A stretch of DNA of 64,000 bases from Ramlibacter monticola (GCF_016722785.1 NZ_JAEQNE010000010.1:1-64000); one strand, 5' to 3'; numbered from the stretch's first letter, positions 26,521 to 35,763 are shown. The notes: generated from the sequence alone by a model not told the origin. Numbers and translations are program-made.

Positions 26521-27684
26521 TCAGTGCTGGATCGCGTTGTGCGGCAGGTGCAGCAGCAGCCGGATCAGTTCCGGCTGGCGGTTGGTGGAGGTCTTCTCGT
26601 AGACCGACCGCAGCTACTTGCGCACCGTGTCGTGCTGCGTGCCCTGCAGCGCGGCGATCTGCTTGAGCGACTGGCCCTCGGCGAGCAGCGTCGCGATGCG
26701 CGCCTCCGCCGGCGTGAGGCCGAACACCGCATAGAGCAGGCCGGAGTCGATCGCGGGCGCGGAGGCCGGGTGGTAGAACAGCAGCATCACCACCGGCCGC
26801 AGGCCGAAGGTGCCCATCGCGCCCTGCGGCGACAGCCCGGTGAAGAAGGCGTACACCGATTCGCCGCTGCCCGGCGGCGCGATGTGCAGCGAACGGAATT
26901 CGCCGGCCAGGGCCCCCTTGGAATCCTCGCCCGCCCCGCCGGCCTTGACGCCCTGTTCCAGTTCGGCGCACTGCCGCAGCAACTCGCGCAGCTGCGGCTG
27001 CGGCAGCTCCAGCCGGCCCTCCATGACCTGCACCAGCCGCGTCGACCGCATCAGCTCCTGCGCGGCCTCGTTGGTGTGGATCACCTTGCCGTCGGGGCTG
27101 GCGAGGATCACCGGCTGCCGCAGCTTGTTCACCAGCAGGTGGCCCACCAGCGCCTGGGTCGAATAGACGAAGTTCTGCAGGCTGATGCGGCAGGCGCGCT
27201 GCAGGTGCGGCAGCAGGCGATCGGCGAAGGCGAGCGCCGCGCCCGTGAGCGGGCCCTCGGACTCCCCGCCGTGGGTGGAGAAGATGACGGCGGCCTGCTC
27301 CGTGTCCACCAGCTTGCAGGCGCTCAGGTAGCGACGGTCGTAGGGCAGCAGGAAGTCCTGGTAGATCGGCGCCCCCAGGGTGCCGGGCGGCAGGTCGTCC
27401 GGGCAGTGCATCCAGTCGCCGGTCGGCCGCTGCATCAGCATCGGCAGCCGCGGATCCTCGAAGCGGTAGCGCTGCAGGTAGGCCAGCTCGCCCTCGACGG
27501 GCAGTTCGGCGCCGTCGCTGTACGAGAGCGTCCCGTGGAGCTTGTCGATCCCCAGCATGTGGATCGACTTCACGCCGAGCGCCTTCTGCAGCTCCCCGTA
27601 GACGAAGCGCCAGCGCCCCGGATGTTCGGCGGCTTCGTAAGCGAGATCGAGGAGCCGGTGGAACGACGGTTCCGACAAGTCCAT
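26521..27684 (-). pseudogene. LuxR-family regulator interrupted by an amber codon
   Basis: The reading frame starts MDLSEPSFHRLLDLAYEAAE and continues for 356 codons to a TAG at 26616-26614. The same frame then continues LRSVYEKTSTNRQPELIRLL to a TGA at 26521. The TAG replaces what would be CAG (Gln) in TVRK-Q-LRSVYEKT, the recognition helix of the C-terminal LuxR HTH (LTPAEARIATLLAEGQSLKQ). The rest of the protein (about 290 residues) is a sensor region unlike PAS or receiver domains by eye. It is divergent from atoD-atoA. Either the gene is broken, or it is a one-base sequencing error or a suppressed codon. Confidence 0.8.
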
Positions 27685-27923
27685 GGAAGGCCTTCGCTGT
27701 TCTTGTGCGTTCTCGACGGCCCGCCGGGTGGGGCGCCACGGTCCAGTTTAGCGGCGCCGGCTGGGGGGAAGCGTTCGCGGCGGGGCAGGGCTTACCCGCT
27801 GGCCAGGGGCCTCTGCTCGTCCATGAGCGGCCACGACATGGCCCGAAAGTCCAATGCACGCGGCGGGGGGCGAAGCCTAGTGTTCACTTGCCGCAAGTTG
27901 CTGCGCACGAGAGGGGAGCTCCC

Positions 27924-28571
27924 ATGAAGCCAAGCACGCCGGAAGAGGCAGTCGCCCTCATCCCCGACGGCGCGAGCCTGATGATCGGGGGATTCATGGG
28001 CGTGGGCACGCCCGAGCGCGTGATCGACGAACTCGTGCGGCAGGGGCGGCGCGGGCTCACCGTCATCGCCAACGACAGTGCGATCCCCGGCCTGGGCATC
28101 GGCAAGCTGGTCGCCGCCCGGGCCCTGCGCAAGCTGGTGGCCAGCCACATCGGCCTCAACCCGGAAACGCAGAAGCAGATGCTGGCGGGCGAACTGGAGG
28201 TCGAGCTGGTGCCGCAGGGCACCCTCATCGAACGCATCCGCGCCGGCGGGCACGGGCTGGGCGGCATCCTCACGCCCACCGGTGTCGGCACCGTGGTGGA
28301 AGAAGGCAAGCGCCGGATCGAGGTCGACGGCCGGGCCTTCCTGCTGGAGACTCCCCTGCGCGCCGACTTCGCCCTGGTCCAGGCCTTCATGGCCGACTAC
28401 GCCGGCAACCTGGTCTATGCCCTCACGGCCCGCAACTTCAACCCGGTGATCGCCATGGCCGGCGCCACCGTGATCGCGGAAGTCGAACAGATCGTGCCGG
28501 TCGGCATGATCTCGCCGGACCACGTCGTCACGCCTTCGGTGCTGGTCGACTATCTCGTCGGGAGGGCTTGA
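27924..28571 (+). CDS. atoD: acetate/acetoacetate CoA-transferase alpha subunit (AtoD-like)
   Basis: A 215-residue alpha subunit, the same length class as E. coli AtoD. The CoA-binding loop is MIGGFMGVGTPERVIDEL, close to AtoD and different from the GGFGLCGIP of the scoA product at 15257. LVYALTARNFNPVIAMAGAT is the conserved C-terminal block. The ATG follows GAGGGGAGC. It is divergent from the interrupted LuxR gene, with 239 bp between them holding no other gene. It should activate short-chain acids or acetoacetate with CoA from acetyl-CoA. Confidence 0.91.
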   Translation: MKPSTPEEAVALIPDGASLMIGGFMGVGTPERVIDELVRQGRRGLTVIANDSAIPGLGIGKLVAARALRKLVASHIGLNPETQKQMLAGELEVELVPQGTLIERIRAGGHGLGGILTPTGVGTVVEEGKRRIEVDGRAFLLETPLRADFALVQAFMADYAGNLVYALTARNFNPVIAMAGATVIAEVEQIVPVGMISPDHVVTPSVLVDYLVGRA

Positions 28572-28573
28572 CC

Positions 28574-29227
28574 ATGGATGCGCAGACCCTCATCGCCCGC
28601 CGCATCGCGCTGGAACTGCGGGAAGGCATGCTCGTCAACCTCGGCATCGGCATCCCGACGCTGGTGGCAGGCTACGTGCCCGCCGGCATGCACGTGCACT
28701 TCCAGTCGGAGAACGGCCTCATCGGCACCGGCCCGATTCCCGAGCAGGCGATGGCGCAGCCCCGGCTCACCGATGCGGGCGGTCGCCCGGTGACCGCCCT
28801 CCCGGGGGCCGCCACCTTCGACAGCGCCATTTCCTTCGGGCTGATCCGCGGCGGCCACGTCGACATGACGGTCCTTGGCGGCCTGCAGGTCGACGCCGGC
28901 GGCCTGTTGGCCAACTGGATGATCCCGGGCAAGATGGTGCCCGGCATGGGCGGCGCGATGGACCTCGTAACCGGGGCGCGGCGCGTGGTCGTGGCGATGC
29001 AGCACACCGCCAAGGGCAAGTCCAAGATCGTGCCGCAGTGCAGCCTGCCGCTCACCTCGGTGCGGCCGGTGGACCTGGTGGTCACCGAACTGGCCGTGAT
29101 CGCGCAGCAGGGCGGGCGCCTGCGGCTGGTCGAGACGGCGCCGGGCGTCAGCGTCGAACAGGTGCTGGCGGCCACGGAAGCGAAGCTCGAGGTCGCCGAC
29201 GACGTGCGACCCATGCCGCTCGAATGA
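28574..29227 (+). CDS. atoA: acetate/acetoacetate CoA-transferase beta subunit (AtoA-like)
   Basis: A 217-residue beta subunit. The catalytic Glu is in HFQSENGLIGTGP, followed by LPGAATFDSAISFGLIRGGH and NWMIPGKMVPGMGGAMDLVT, nearly as in E. coli AtoA. ATG 28574 is chosen over the TTG at 28568 because the GGGAGGG box is at proper spacing only for the ATG. It lies two bases after the atoD stop, so the subunits are co-translated. Confidence 0.91.
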   Translation: MDAQTLIARRIALELREGMLVNLGIGIPTLVAGYVPAGMHVHFQSENGLIGTGPIPEQAMAQPRLTDAGGRPVTALPGAATFDSAISFGLIRGGHVDMTVLGGLQVDAGGLLANWMIPGKMVPGMGGAMDLVTGARRVVVAMQHTAKGKSKIVPQCSLPLTSVRPVDLVVTELAVIAQQGGRLRLVETAPGVSVEQVLAATEAKLEVADDVRPMPLE

Positions 29228-29271
29228 AGCGGCCGGTCGGCCGGCCGGAGTCCGGACCCAGCGGAGGCCCC

Positions 29272-29757
29272 ATGATGAACCGTCGTCGCGCGCTGCTGTA
29301 CACCACCGCCCTGTGCGGCCTGGCGGGTTGCGCCGCCGTGCCGGGGCACGACCCCGTGCAGGTGACGGTGGTGAACATCGATCCCATCGAGGGCGAGAGC
29401 CTCGAGTTGCGCTTCCTGTGCAAGCTGCGCCTGCAGAACCCCAACGACAGCGCGATCGCGTTCCGCGGCGCGGTCATCGACCTGCAGGTGCGCGGCACGA
29501 CCCTGGCCTATGGCGTCAGCGACGTGGAGGGGACGGTGCCGCCCTTCGGCGAGGCGCTGGTGGAGGTGCCGGTCACGATCTCGGCGCTGCGCGTGGCGCG
29601 CCAGGCCATCGGGATGGCCATGGGGGACGGCCTGCAGGGCCCGATCGACTACGTGCTGCTGGGAAAGCTGGGCGGGCCGATGTTCGGGACGGTGCGCTTC
29701 GAGTCGCGCGGGGTGTTGAACCTCGGGGGCAAGAAGGCGGGCGCGGGCGGCGGCTGA
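29272..29757 (+). CDS. LEA14-like (WHy-domain) lipoprotein
   Basis: A 161-residue lipoprotein. The signal sequence ends in a lipobox at residues about 15-19 (LAGC in LYTTALCGLAGCAAV). A WHy/LEA14 domain follows, with VTVVNIDPIEGESLELRFLC, LRLQNPNDSAIAFRGAVIDL and a final FESRGVL strand. Such domains are associated with desiccation or stress tolerance, with unknown mechanism in bacteria. The ATG is preceded by GCGGAGG. The mature protein should be tethered to the outer or inner membrane. Confidence 0.87.
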   Translation: MMNRRRALLYTTALCGLAGCAAVPGHDPVQVTVVNIDPIEGESLELRFLCKLRLQNPNDSAIAFRGAVIDLQVRGTTLAYGVSDVEGTVPPFGEALVEVPVTISALRVARQAIGMAMGDGLQGPIDYVLLGKLGGPMFGTVRFESRGVLNLGGKKAGAGGG

Positions 29758-29842
29758 ACACCATCGCGTAAACATTCGAAAACCCCGCTTGCCGGACGCC
29801 GTGCGATCTGGCAACGTCGGCGCCTCGACCGGAGGTGGTTCC

Positions 29843-30628
29843 ATGAGCGAGATTGCTCGCGGGCTGGTTCCCGCTCCCATGGCGACGAGCGAATCCATGG
29901 CGGTGTCGGTTCCCTTGTGGCCCCTGCCGGCCGTGGCGGCGCTGTTGCCGGCGCTTGCCGTCGTGCTGGTTCTCACCCTTTACACGGGGCAGAAAGGGGT
30001 GTTCTGCAACCCCTTCGTCCAGGATTGCATCTCGATCAGTCGCATGGCCAAGACCGGCCTGGCCAACCAGGTCTTCCGCGCCGGGGTCCTGCCGGGCGCC
30101 GCCCTGCAACTGCTCACCTGGATGATGGCGGTCCACGCCCTGGCCGCGGCCGGCCTGCCGCGGCGGCAGGCGAAGCTCATGTCCCGCCTCGGGATCGCTG
30201 CCGCGGCCATGCTGGTGGTGTACGGGTCCTTCCTGGGCAGCGACGGGGCGGCGTACCAGTGGCTGCGCCACTGGGGCACGGCCACCTACTTTTCGGGCAC
30301 CTATTTCGCCATGCTCCTGTTCGCCCGGTCGGCCGAGCGTCTCCATCGGTCCGATGGCCTCGCGGTCCCGCGCCTGCACCTGGTACTGCTGCAGATCCTG
30401 CTGCTGTTCATCACCTGCGTGTGCCTTGTCCATGCGTCGGTGCTGATCTCCGGGGAGAAGTCCTGGGTGCACCGCCTCGAGAACCTGACGGAGTGGTGGA
30501 GCGCGCTGGCCATGACGCTGGTCTTCCTGACGATCGCGGATCTGTGGAGGCGCTGGGGCGTGCGGGCGGATGTGCGCGCGCAGCATGCCCTGCCGGGGCA
30601 GTCACCCATCGCGTTCAGGCCTGAGTAG
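29843..30628 (+). CDS. Frag1/DRAM/Sfk1-like integral membrane protein
   Basis: A 261-residue protein with about six membrane helices (residues about 24-46, 78-100, 115-135, 148-165, 185-205, 220-240). The first extracytoplasmic loop holds CNPFVQDCISISRM, with the 'CISIS' element typical of the Frag1/DRAM/Sfk1 group. The function in bacteria is unknown. GGAGGTGG precedes the ATG. The following tRNA gene lies about 100 bp downstream. Confidence 0.65.
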   Translation: MSEIARGLVPAPMATSESMAVSVPLWPLPAVAALLPALAVVLVLTLYTGQKGVFCNPFVQDCISISRMAKTGLANQVFRAGVLPGAALQLLTWMMAVHALAAAGLPRRQAKLMSRLGIAAAAMLVVYGSFLGSDGAAYQWLRHWGTATYFSGTYFAMLLFARSAERLHRSDGLAVPRLHLVLLQILLLFITCVCLVHASVLISGEKSWVHRLENLTEWWSALAMTLVFLTIADLWRRWGVRADVRAQHALPGQSPIAFRPE

Positions 30629-30726
30629 GAACGGTTTTCGGCCGAGGGATTGGCACTGGCCGGGAGAATCGCGGCCGGCGTGTGAATGGGCGTTCCGGGA
30701 AACGGCTTAGAATCCGTTTCCGAACC

Positions 30727-30800
30727 GCGGGCGTCGTTCAATGGTAGGACCTGAGCTTCCCAAGCTCAAGACGTGGGTTCGATTCCCATCGCCCGCTCCA
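30727..30800 (+). tRNA. tRNA-Gly (anticodon CCC)
   Basis: A complete cloverleaf of 74 nt including encoded CCA. The acceptor stem GCGGGCG pairs with CGCCCGC at the 3' end. The D arm contains TTCAATGGTAGGA, the anticodon arm is TGAGC-TTCCCAA-GCTCA with anticodon CCC, and the T arm is GTGGG-TTCGATT-CCCAT. It stands alone between protein genes. Confidence 0.96.
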
Positions 30801-30951
30801 GCGCTTCGCGCCCTTCGCGGCAATTCCCGGCGCAAATCCACCCCCTGCCAACCTTGAGCACGGTCAAACTCCGTGCACGCGGCGCCGCGCCCGCGCTCCA
30901 CGGGCGGGCTTTTCTCACCCTCGGGAAGGCGGCCCACCTATATTGGCCCGC

Positions 30952-32037
30952 ATGAAACAAGAAGTAGCGGTGGCACCGCGCGAGGTCGCGGGCATCGACG
31001 CATGGGAGGTTCCGGGGTTGATCGGTGCGGAGCTCGCGCACCACGTCTCGCCCGCGCTCGAAGTCGTCCGGCGGCTGCGCGCCGCCGGCCTGATGACGCA
31101 TTCCGAGGCCCGCGCCTTCACCGAGGCCGCGGACCACCTGCAGCGCATCGCCCTCACCAGCCAGCAGATCACCCGCCTCGCGCACGGGCGCATGCGCCAG
31201 GCGCACGAGTGCGTGGACCTGTCCGCGGTCGTGCGCCAGGTGCTGTCGGAGAACGAGCGGCGCTACCGGCGCCTGGGCATCGCGATCGAGCCGCACCTGC
31301 ATCCTATCGAGGTGGTCACCGACCCGGCCCTGCTGGTGAGCCTGTGCGAGATCGCCCTGGAGTGCGCCGCCTGCGACGGCGAACGCCTGCAGGTGTGGCT
31401 GGCCATGCAGCACTGGCCGGAGAACGCGCTGCTCACGATCCGCTCGCGGCCGCATTCGCGCGACGGCCGCGACGTGGAGGCCTCGCACAACCTGCACTGG
31501 ATCTACCTGTGCCGGCTGGCCGAAGCCACCGGCGCGACGGTGCGGCGCACCAGCGAGACCGAGTTCGTGCAGATCACGGTGGAGTTCCCGCGCACCGTGC
31601 GGCAGCTGGGCGGCCTGACGGCCATGGAGCTCGACGCGGGCGGCGACGCGCAGGACTCCGCCAGGCTCGCCGGCCACCACGTCCTGCTGGTCACCACCCA
31701 TCGCGAAACGGCCTGGCAGGTCGGCCACGTGTGCCGGCAGATGCGGCTGGTGCTGGACGAGGTGCAGGATTGCGCGCAGGCCCTGCGTTTCTGCGAACTC
31801 GAGATGCCGGACATGATCGTGATCGACGAAGCGGGGCGCGACGCGGCGCAGTTCGAGGCCTTGCGCCAGAAGATGCTGCGCGAGAGCATCAACTTCCCCT
31901 GCCTGGAGATCGTGGAGGCGGCGAACGTCGTCGAGCTCGGCACGTGGCACGACGGCGCGAGCAGCCGCGTGAGCCGCGCGGAACTGCGGCAGCAATTGCA
32001 GCCGCTGCTGGCGATGGAACTCGGGAAGGTGTTGTGA
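30952..32037 (+). CDS. degenerate histidine kinase-receiver fusion, unknown role
   Basis: A 361-residue soluble protein. Residues about 24-85 look like a kinase dimerisation bundle with His in LIGAELAHHVSPALEVV. Residues about 90-210 resemble a Bergerat ATPase fold, but the N-box Asn is replaced (LVSLCEIALECAA) and no G-boxes are visible. Residues about 240-355 have the receiver pattern VLLVTTHRETAW...PDMIVIDEAG, where a possible phospho-acceptor Asp is kept but the usual acidic pair is TT. It is probably an adaptor or phosphotransfer-like protein without kinase activity. ATG 30952 is chosen over an upstream TTG at 30943. It converges on pncB with 7 bp between. Confidence 0.6.
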   Translation: MKQEVAVAPREVAGIDAWEVPGLIGAELAHHVSPALEVVRRLRAAGLMTHSEARAFTEAADHLQRIALTSQQITRLAHGRMRQAHECVDLSAVVRQVLSENERRYRRLGIAIEPHLHPIEVVTDPALLVSLCEIALECAACDGERLQVWLAMQHWPENALLTIRSRPHSRDGRDVEASHNLHWIYLCRLAEATGATVRRTSETEFVQITVEFPRTVRQLGGLTAMELDAGGDAQDSARLAGHHVLLVTTHRETAWQVGHVCRQMRLVLDEVQDCAQALRFCELEMPDMIVIDEAGRDAAQFEALRQKMLRESINFPCLEIVEAANVVELGTWHDGASSRVSRAELRQQLQPLLAMELGKVL

Positions 32038-32044
32038 GGGCGGC

Positions 32045-33235
32045 CTACGCGACCCCGAACACCTGGCGCAGGTAGGCCAGGAAGGTCTCGTCGGTTGCCA
32101 GCGTCTTTCCCGGCGCATCCGACAGCTTCGCCACCGGCTGGTCATTCACCTCCACCAGCTTCATCACGATGTTCAGCGGCGTGATCCCCACGTCGTTGGT
32201 GAGCTGGGTGCCGATGCCGAAGCCCATGCTCACGCGGTCGGCGAAGTGGCGGTACAGGGTGAGCATCTTCTCCACGTCGAGGCCGTCGGAGAACACCAGC
32301 CGCTTGCCGTGCGCGTCGATGCGCAGCCGCGCGTAGTGCGCCAGCGCCTTCTCGCCCCAGGCGACGGGGTCCCCGGAATCGTGGCGCAGGCCGTCGAACA
32401 GCTTGGCGAAGTAGAGGTCGAAATCGGCCAGGAAGGCGTCCATGCCCACCGTGTCGGTGAGCGCGATGCCCAGGTCGCCGCGGTACTCCTGCACCCATTC
32501 CTCCAGGGCGGCCCGCTGGAAGTCGCGCAGCCGCACGCCCGTGGCCTGGAAGGTCTGCAGGTACTCGTGGCCCATGGTGCCGATCGGCGTGAGGCCGAAC
32601 TCGCGCGCCAGCAGCACGTTGGACGTGCCCTTGAAGAACTGCGGCAGCTCGCGCGCCAGCGTGCCCACCACTTCGCGCTGCCACTCGCGCGCATAGCGGC
32701 GCCGCACGCCGAAGTCGAAGAACTCGAAGGGATGGGCCAGGGCGGGCTCGTGCGCGAAGGCTCGCAGCACGGCGATCTTCGCGGCGAGGCGGCGCCGGCC
32801 CTCGGAGCGCGCCGCCTCCGCGTCGAAGCGGCGGAAGTACAGCTCGTTGACGATCGCCAGCACGAAGATCTCGAAGCTCATCACGTGCACCTGCGGGCCG
32901 CGCGCGTCGATGCGCAGCTGCCCGCCTTCGGCCCAGGCCCGGATGAACTCGCGCTGGAACTGGAAGATCCGCAGGAAGTCGATGAAGTCGCCGCGGAGGA
33001 AGCGCAGCGTGCCCAGGAACTCCAGCTCGTCGTGCCGGAAACGCAGGCTGCACAGGTGGTCCAGCTGCGCTTCCACCTCGCCCAGCAGGTCCGCCAGCGG
33101 GTACGCCGGCGCGTTGCGCAGCACGAAGCGGTACAGCGCCCGCGTCCCCGGGTGCCGGTGCAGCATGGGCTGCCACATCGTGAACTTGTAGAGGTCGGTG
33201 TCCAGCAGGCTCAGGACGACGGGATCGGTGGCCAT
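32045..33235 (-). CDS. pncB: nicotinate phosphoribosyltransferase
   Basis: A 396-residue enzyme that makes nicotinate mononucleotide in NAD salvage. Landmarks are LLDTDLYKFTMWQPMLHRHP at the N-terminus, the GTSNVLLAREFGLTPIGTMG segment holding the phosphorylated/active-site region, and LRHDSGDPVAWGEKALAHY. The length is typical of bacterial PncB. A ribosome-binding site is not strong. It is divergent in orientation from nothing nearby: the CmpX-like gene upstream ends in its own terminator. Confidence 0.95.
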   Translation of the reverse strand: MATDPVVLSLLDTDLYKFTMWQPMLHRHPGTRALYRFVLRNAPAYPLADLLGEVEAQLDHLCSLRFRHDELEFLGTLRFLRGDFIDFLRIFQFQREFIRAWAEGGQLRIDARGPQVHVMSFEIFVLAIVNELYFRRFDAEAARSEGRRRLAAKIAVLRAFAHEPALAHPFEFFDFGVRRRYAREWQREVVGTLARELPQFFKGTSNVLLAREFGLTPIGTMGHEYLQTFQATGVRLRDFQRAALEEWVQEYRGDLGIALTDTVGMDAFLADFDLYFAKLFDGLRHDSGDPVAWGEKALAHYARLRIDAHGKRLVFSDGLDVEKMLTLYRHFADRVSMGFGIGTQLTNDVGITPLNIVMKLVEVNDQPVAKLSDAPGKTLATDETFLAYLRQVFGVA

Positions 33236-33249
33236 GGCGCGAGGGTAAG

Positions 33250-33275
33250 TAAAAAGGAGCCCCGCATGGGGCTCC
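33250..33275 (-). terminator. rho-independent terminator of the CmpX-like gene
   Basis: On the minus strand, GGAGCCCC-atgc-GGGGCTCC is followed by TTTTTAC. It is a good intrinsic terminator after the stop at 33297. The same hairpin lies just upstream of pncB and separates the two genes. Confidence 0.85.
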
Positions 33276-33296
33276 TTCGTCGGGGAGGGGCGGTGA

Positions 33297-34139
33297 TCAG
33301 CCGCCTTCCGCGTCGTGCTTCCGGTCCGCGGGGACCGGGCCGCCCTGCGTACCGCCGCCCTGCGGATAGCCGCCGGTGGGCCACTGCGCGCGCTCCGCCT
33401 GCTCGCGCGCCCGCTCGCCCATGTTCTCGGCCATCTGCTTCATCTCGCCGGACTTCTCCTGCGCCTTCGCGTACCACTTGCGCAGGATCTCGCCGGCAGT
33501 CTCGCGGCCACCGAGGCCGAAGGCCAGGCCCATGCCGAGTGCAATCGCACCCACCACCGCCATGAACAGGGTGTTGACCAGTTCGGTGGCGATGCCCAGC
33601 TGGTTGACCGCGACCACCAGGGCGAAGGCCCAGACGATCACCGCCGCCGTCCTGGCCAGGAAGTTGCTGTTGGACAGGCCCGCTTCGCTCGCCGTGCCGC
33701 GCACCAGGTTGCCCAGCGCACGGGCTGCCAGTCCACCGATCACCAGCACCACCATCGCGACGACCACGTTCGGGAGCCACAGCAGCAGTTGGCGCAGCAC
33801 TTCGGACACCGCCGGCAGGCCCAGCGCGTCGAAGGCGACCACCAGTGCGATCAGGCGCACGAACCACTTGACGACGAGGCCGATCATGCCGGCCGCATCG
33901 GTATCCATCCCCATCCTGTGGACGAAGTCCGTCAGCCCGGCTCGCTGGGCCAGGTCGTTGAAGCGGATCTTGCGCAGGATGGCCGCCAGCCCGCGCTCGA
34001 TCAGCGAGGCGATGAACCAGCCCGCGATGACGATCAGCGCGAAGCCGATGATCTTCGGTATGGCGGAGAACAGCAGCGCCATGGCTGCTGCGAGCGACGT
34101 GAACATGGCGTCGCTCCAGTGGGTGACTGCGGTGGGCAT
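33297..34139 (-). CDS. CmpX-like small-conductance channel protein (TM-helix repeat)
   Basis: A 280-residue membrane protein with five or so helices (residues about 18-40, 80-105, 115-140, 165-185, 195-220). Two TM-helix repeats are seen (GFALIVIAGWFIASLIERGL and VVLVIGGLAARALGNLVRG), as in CmpX/YjaN-type mechanosensitive-like proteins. The C-terminal tail from about 225 is charged, cytoplasmic and glycine/proline-rich. ATG 34139 is preceded by GGAGGTCC. The function is inferred from the repeats only. Confidence 0.78.
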   Translation of the reverse strand: MPTAVTHWSDAMFTSLAAAMALLFSAIPKIIGFALIVIAGWFIASLIERGLAAILRKIRFNDLAQRAGLTDFVHRMGMDTDAAGMIGLVVKWFVRLIALVVAFDALGLPAVSEVLRQLLLWLPNVVVAMVVLVIGGLAARALGNLVRGTASEAGLSNSNFLARTAAVIVWAFALVVAVNQLGIATELVNTLFMAVVGAIALGMGLAFGLGGRETAGEILRKWYAKAQEKSGEMKQMAENMGERAREQAERAQWPTGGYPQGGGTQGGPVPADRKHDAEGG

Positions 34140-34257
34140 GAAAGGGACCTCCAGATGCGGGAACGTTGCGGGACTTCCGCACACTGTCGTCCGCTGGAGG
34201 CATCACCCAAGTCGGCGCCGGTCAGCGACGGCTGTAGGAGTTCTTTACAAAACGGAA

Positions 34258-34278
34258 GGGCGGTGTCCGGCACCGCCC
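34258..34278 (-). terminator. probable terminator of the gab-pot operon
   Basis: Minus-strand hairpin GGGCGGTG-ccgga-CACCGCCC, followed by TTCCGTTTTGT. It lies seven bases after the gabD stop and should end the gabT-potADBC-gabD transcript. Confidence 0.75.
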
Positions 34279-34284
34279 GCACAG

Positions 34285-35763
34285 TCACTTCAGGACGTCG
34301 CCCACGCAGAGGTACTTGATCTCCACGTACTCGTCGATGCCATGGTGCGAGCCTTCGCGGCCCAGGCCCGACTGCTTGACGCCGCCGAAGGGCACGTGCT
34401 CGGTGGCGATGATGCCGACGTTGATGCCCACCATGCCGTACTCCAGCGCTTCGCTCACGCGGAAGATCCGGCCCACGTCGCGGCTGTAGAAGTAGCTGGC
34501 CAGGCCGAACTCGGTGTCGTTCGCCGCGGCGATGGCTTCCTGCTCCGACTTGAACTTGAAGACCGGCGCCAGCGGGCCGAAAGTCTCCTCGCGCGCGCAC
34601 AGCATGTCGCCGGTGGCGCCGGAGAGCACCGTCGGCTCGAAGAACTGGCCCTGCAGCCGGCTGCCGCCGGTGACGACCTGCGCGCCCTTGGCCTTCGCGT
34701 CGTCGAGGTGCTTCTGCACCTTGTCCACCGCGGCCGGCTCGATCAGCGGGCCCTGCACCACGCCTTCCTCGAAGCCGTTGCCCACCTTCATCGTCCTGAC
34801 CTTGGCGGCGAACTTCTGCACGAACTGGTCGTACACGCCTTCCTGGACGTAGAGGCGGTTGGCGCAGACGCAGGTCTGGCCCGCGTTGCGGTACTTGCTG
34901 GCGATCGCGCCTTCCACCGCCGAATCGATGTCGGCGTCGTCGAACACGATGAAGGGCGCGTTGCCCCCGAGTTCCAGCGACAGCTTCTTGACGGTGGGCG
35001 CGCTCTGCGCCATGAGGATGCGGCCCACTTCGGTGGAACCGGTGAAGCTGATGTGGCGCACGGTGTCGCTGGCGCAGATCACCTTGCCGATGGCGATGCT
35101 GTTGGCGCCGTCGGCCGGCAACAGGTTCAGCACGCCGGGCGGGATGCCGGCGCGCATCGCCAGTTCGGCGGCGGCCAGCGCCGTCAGCGGCGTGAGTTCG
35201 GCCGGCTTGATCACCACCGGGCAGCCGGCGGCCAGCGCCGGCGCCACCTTGCGCGTGATCATGGCCAGCGGGAAGTTCCAGGGCGTGATGGCGGCGCAGA
35301 CGCCGATCGGCTGGCGGATCACCAGCAGGCGGCGGTTGTTGTCGAACTGCGGCAGGGTCTCGCCGTTGATGCGCTTGGCCTCCTCGGCGAACCATTCGAC
35401 GAAGCTGGCGCCGTAGGCGACTTCGCCCTTGGCCTCGGCGAAGGGCTTGCCCTGTTCCGCGGTCATCAGGCGGCCCAGGTCCTCCTGGTTGGCCATCAGC
35501 AGGTCGTACCACTTGCGCAGGATGAGGCTGCGCTCCTTGGCCGTCTTGCCGCGCCAGGCGGGCCAGGCGGCGTTGGCGGCGGCGATGGCCTGCTCGGCGT
35601 CCCTGGGGCCCAGGTTGGCGACGTCGGCGAGCTTCATGCCGGTGGCCGGGTCGTGCACGTCGAAGCGCGAGGGGCCCTTCAGCCATTGCCCGTCGATGAG
35701 GGCATCGGTCTTGAGGAGGGTCGGGTCTTTCAGAAGCGAGAGCGGCGAGGCTTTCATGTCCAT
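34285..35763 (-). CDS. gabD: succinate-semialdehyde dehydrogenase, NAD(P)+
   Basis: A 492-residue aldehyde dehydrogenase that oxidises succinate semialdehyde to succinate, the last step of GABA breakdown. The catalytic Cys is in GQTCVCANRLYV (about residue 297) and the general base Glu in LELGGNAPF (about 263). The NAD-binding FTGSTEVGRI is near 240. The N-terminus (LLKTDALIDGQWLKGPSRFD) is typical of GabD. It is the last gene of the operon with gabT and the ABC importer, 79 nt after potC; a REP-like hairpin lies in the gap. Confidence 0.95.
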   Translation of the reverse strand: MDMKASPLSLLKDPTLLKTDALIDGQWLKGPSRFDVHDPATGMKLADVANLGPRDAEQAIAAANAAWPAWRGKTAKERSLILRKWYDLLMANQEDLGRLMTAEQGKPFAEAKGEVAYGASFVEWFAEEAKRINGETLPQFDNNRRLLVIRQPIGVCAAITPWNFPLAMITRKVAPALAAGCPVVIKPAELTPLTALAAAELAMRAGIPPGVLNLLPADGANSIAIGKVICASDTVRHISFTGSTEVGRILMAQSAPTVKKLSLELGGNAPFIVFDDADIDSAVEGAIASKYRNAGQTCVCANRLYVQEGVYDQFVQKFAAKVRTMKVGNGFEEGVVQGPLIEPAAVDKVQKHLDDAKAKGAQVVTGGSRLQGQFFEPTVLSGATGDMLCAREETFGPLAPVFKFKSEQEAIAAANDTEFGLASYFYSRDVGRIFRVSEALEYGMVGINVGIIATEHVPFGGVKQSGLGREGSHHGIDEYVEIKYLCVGDVLK

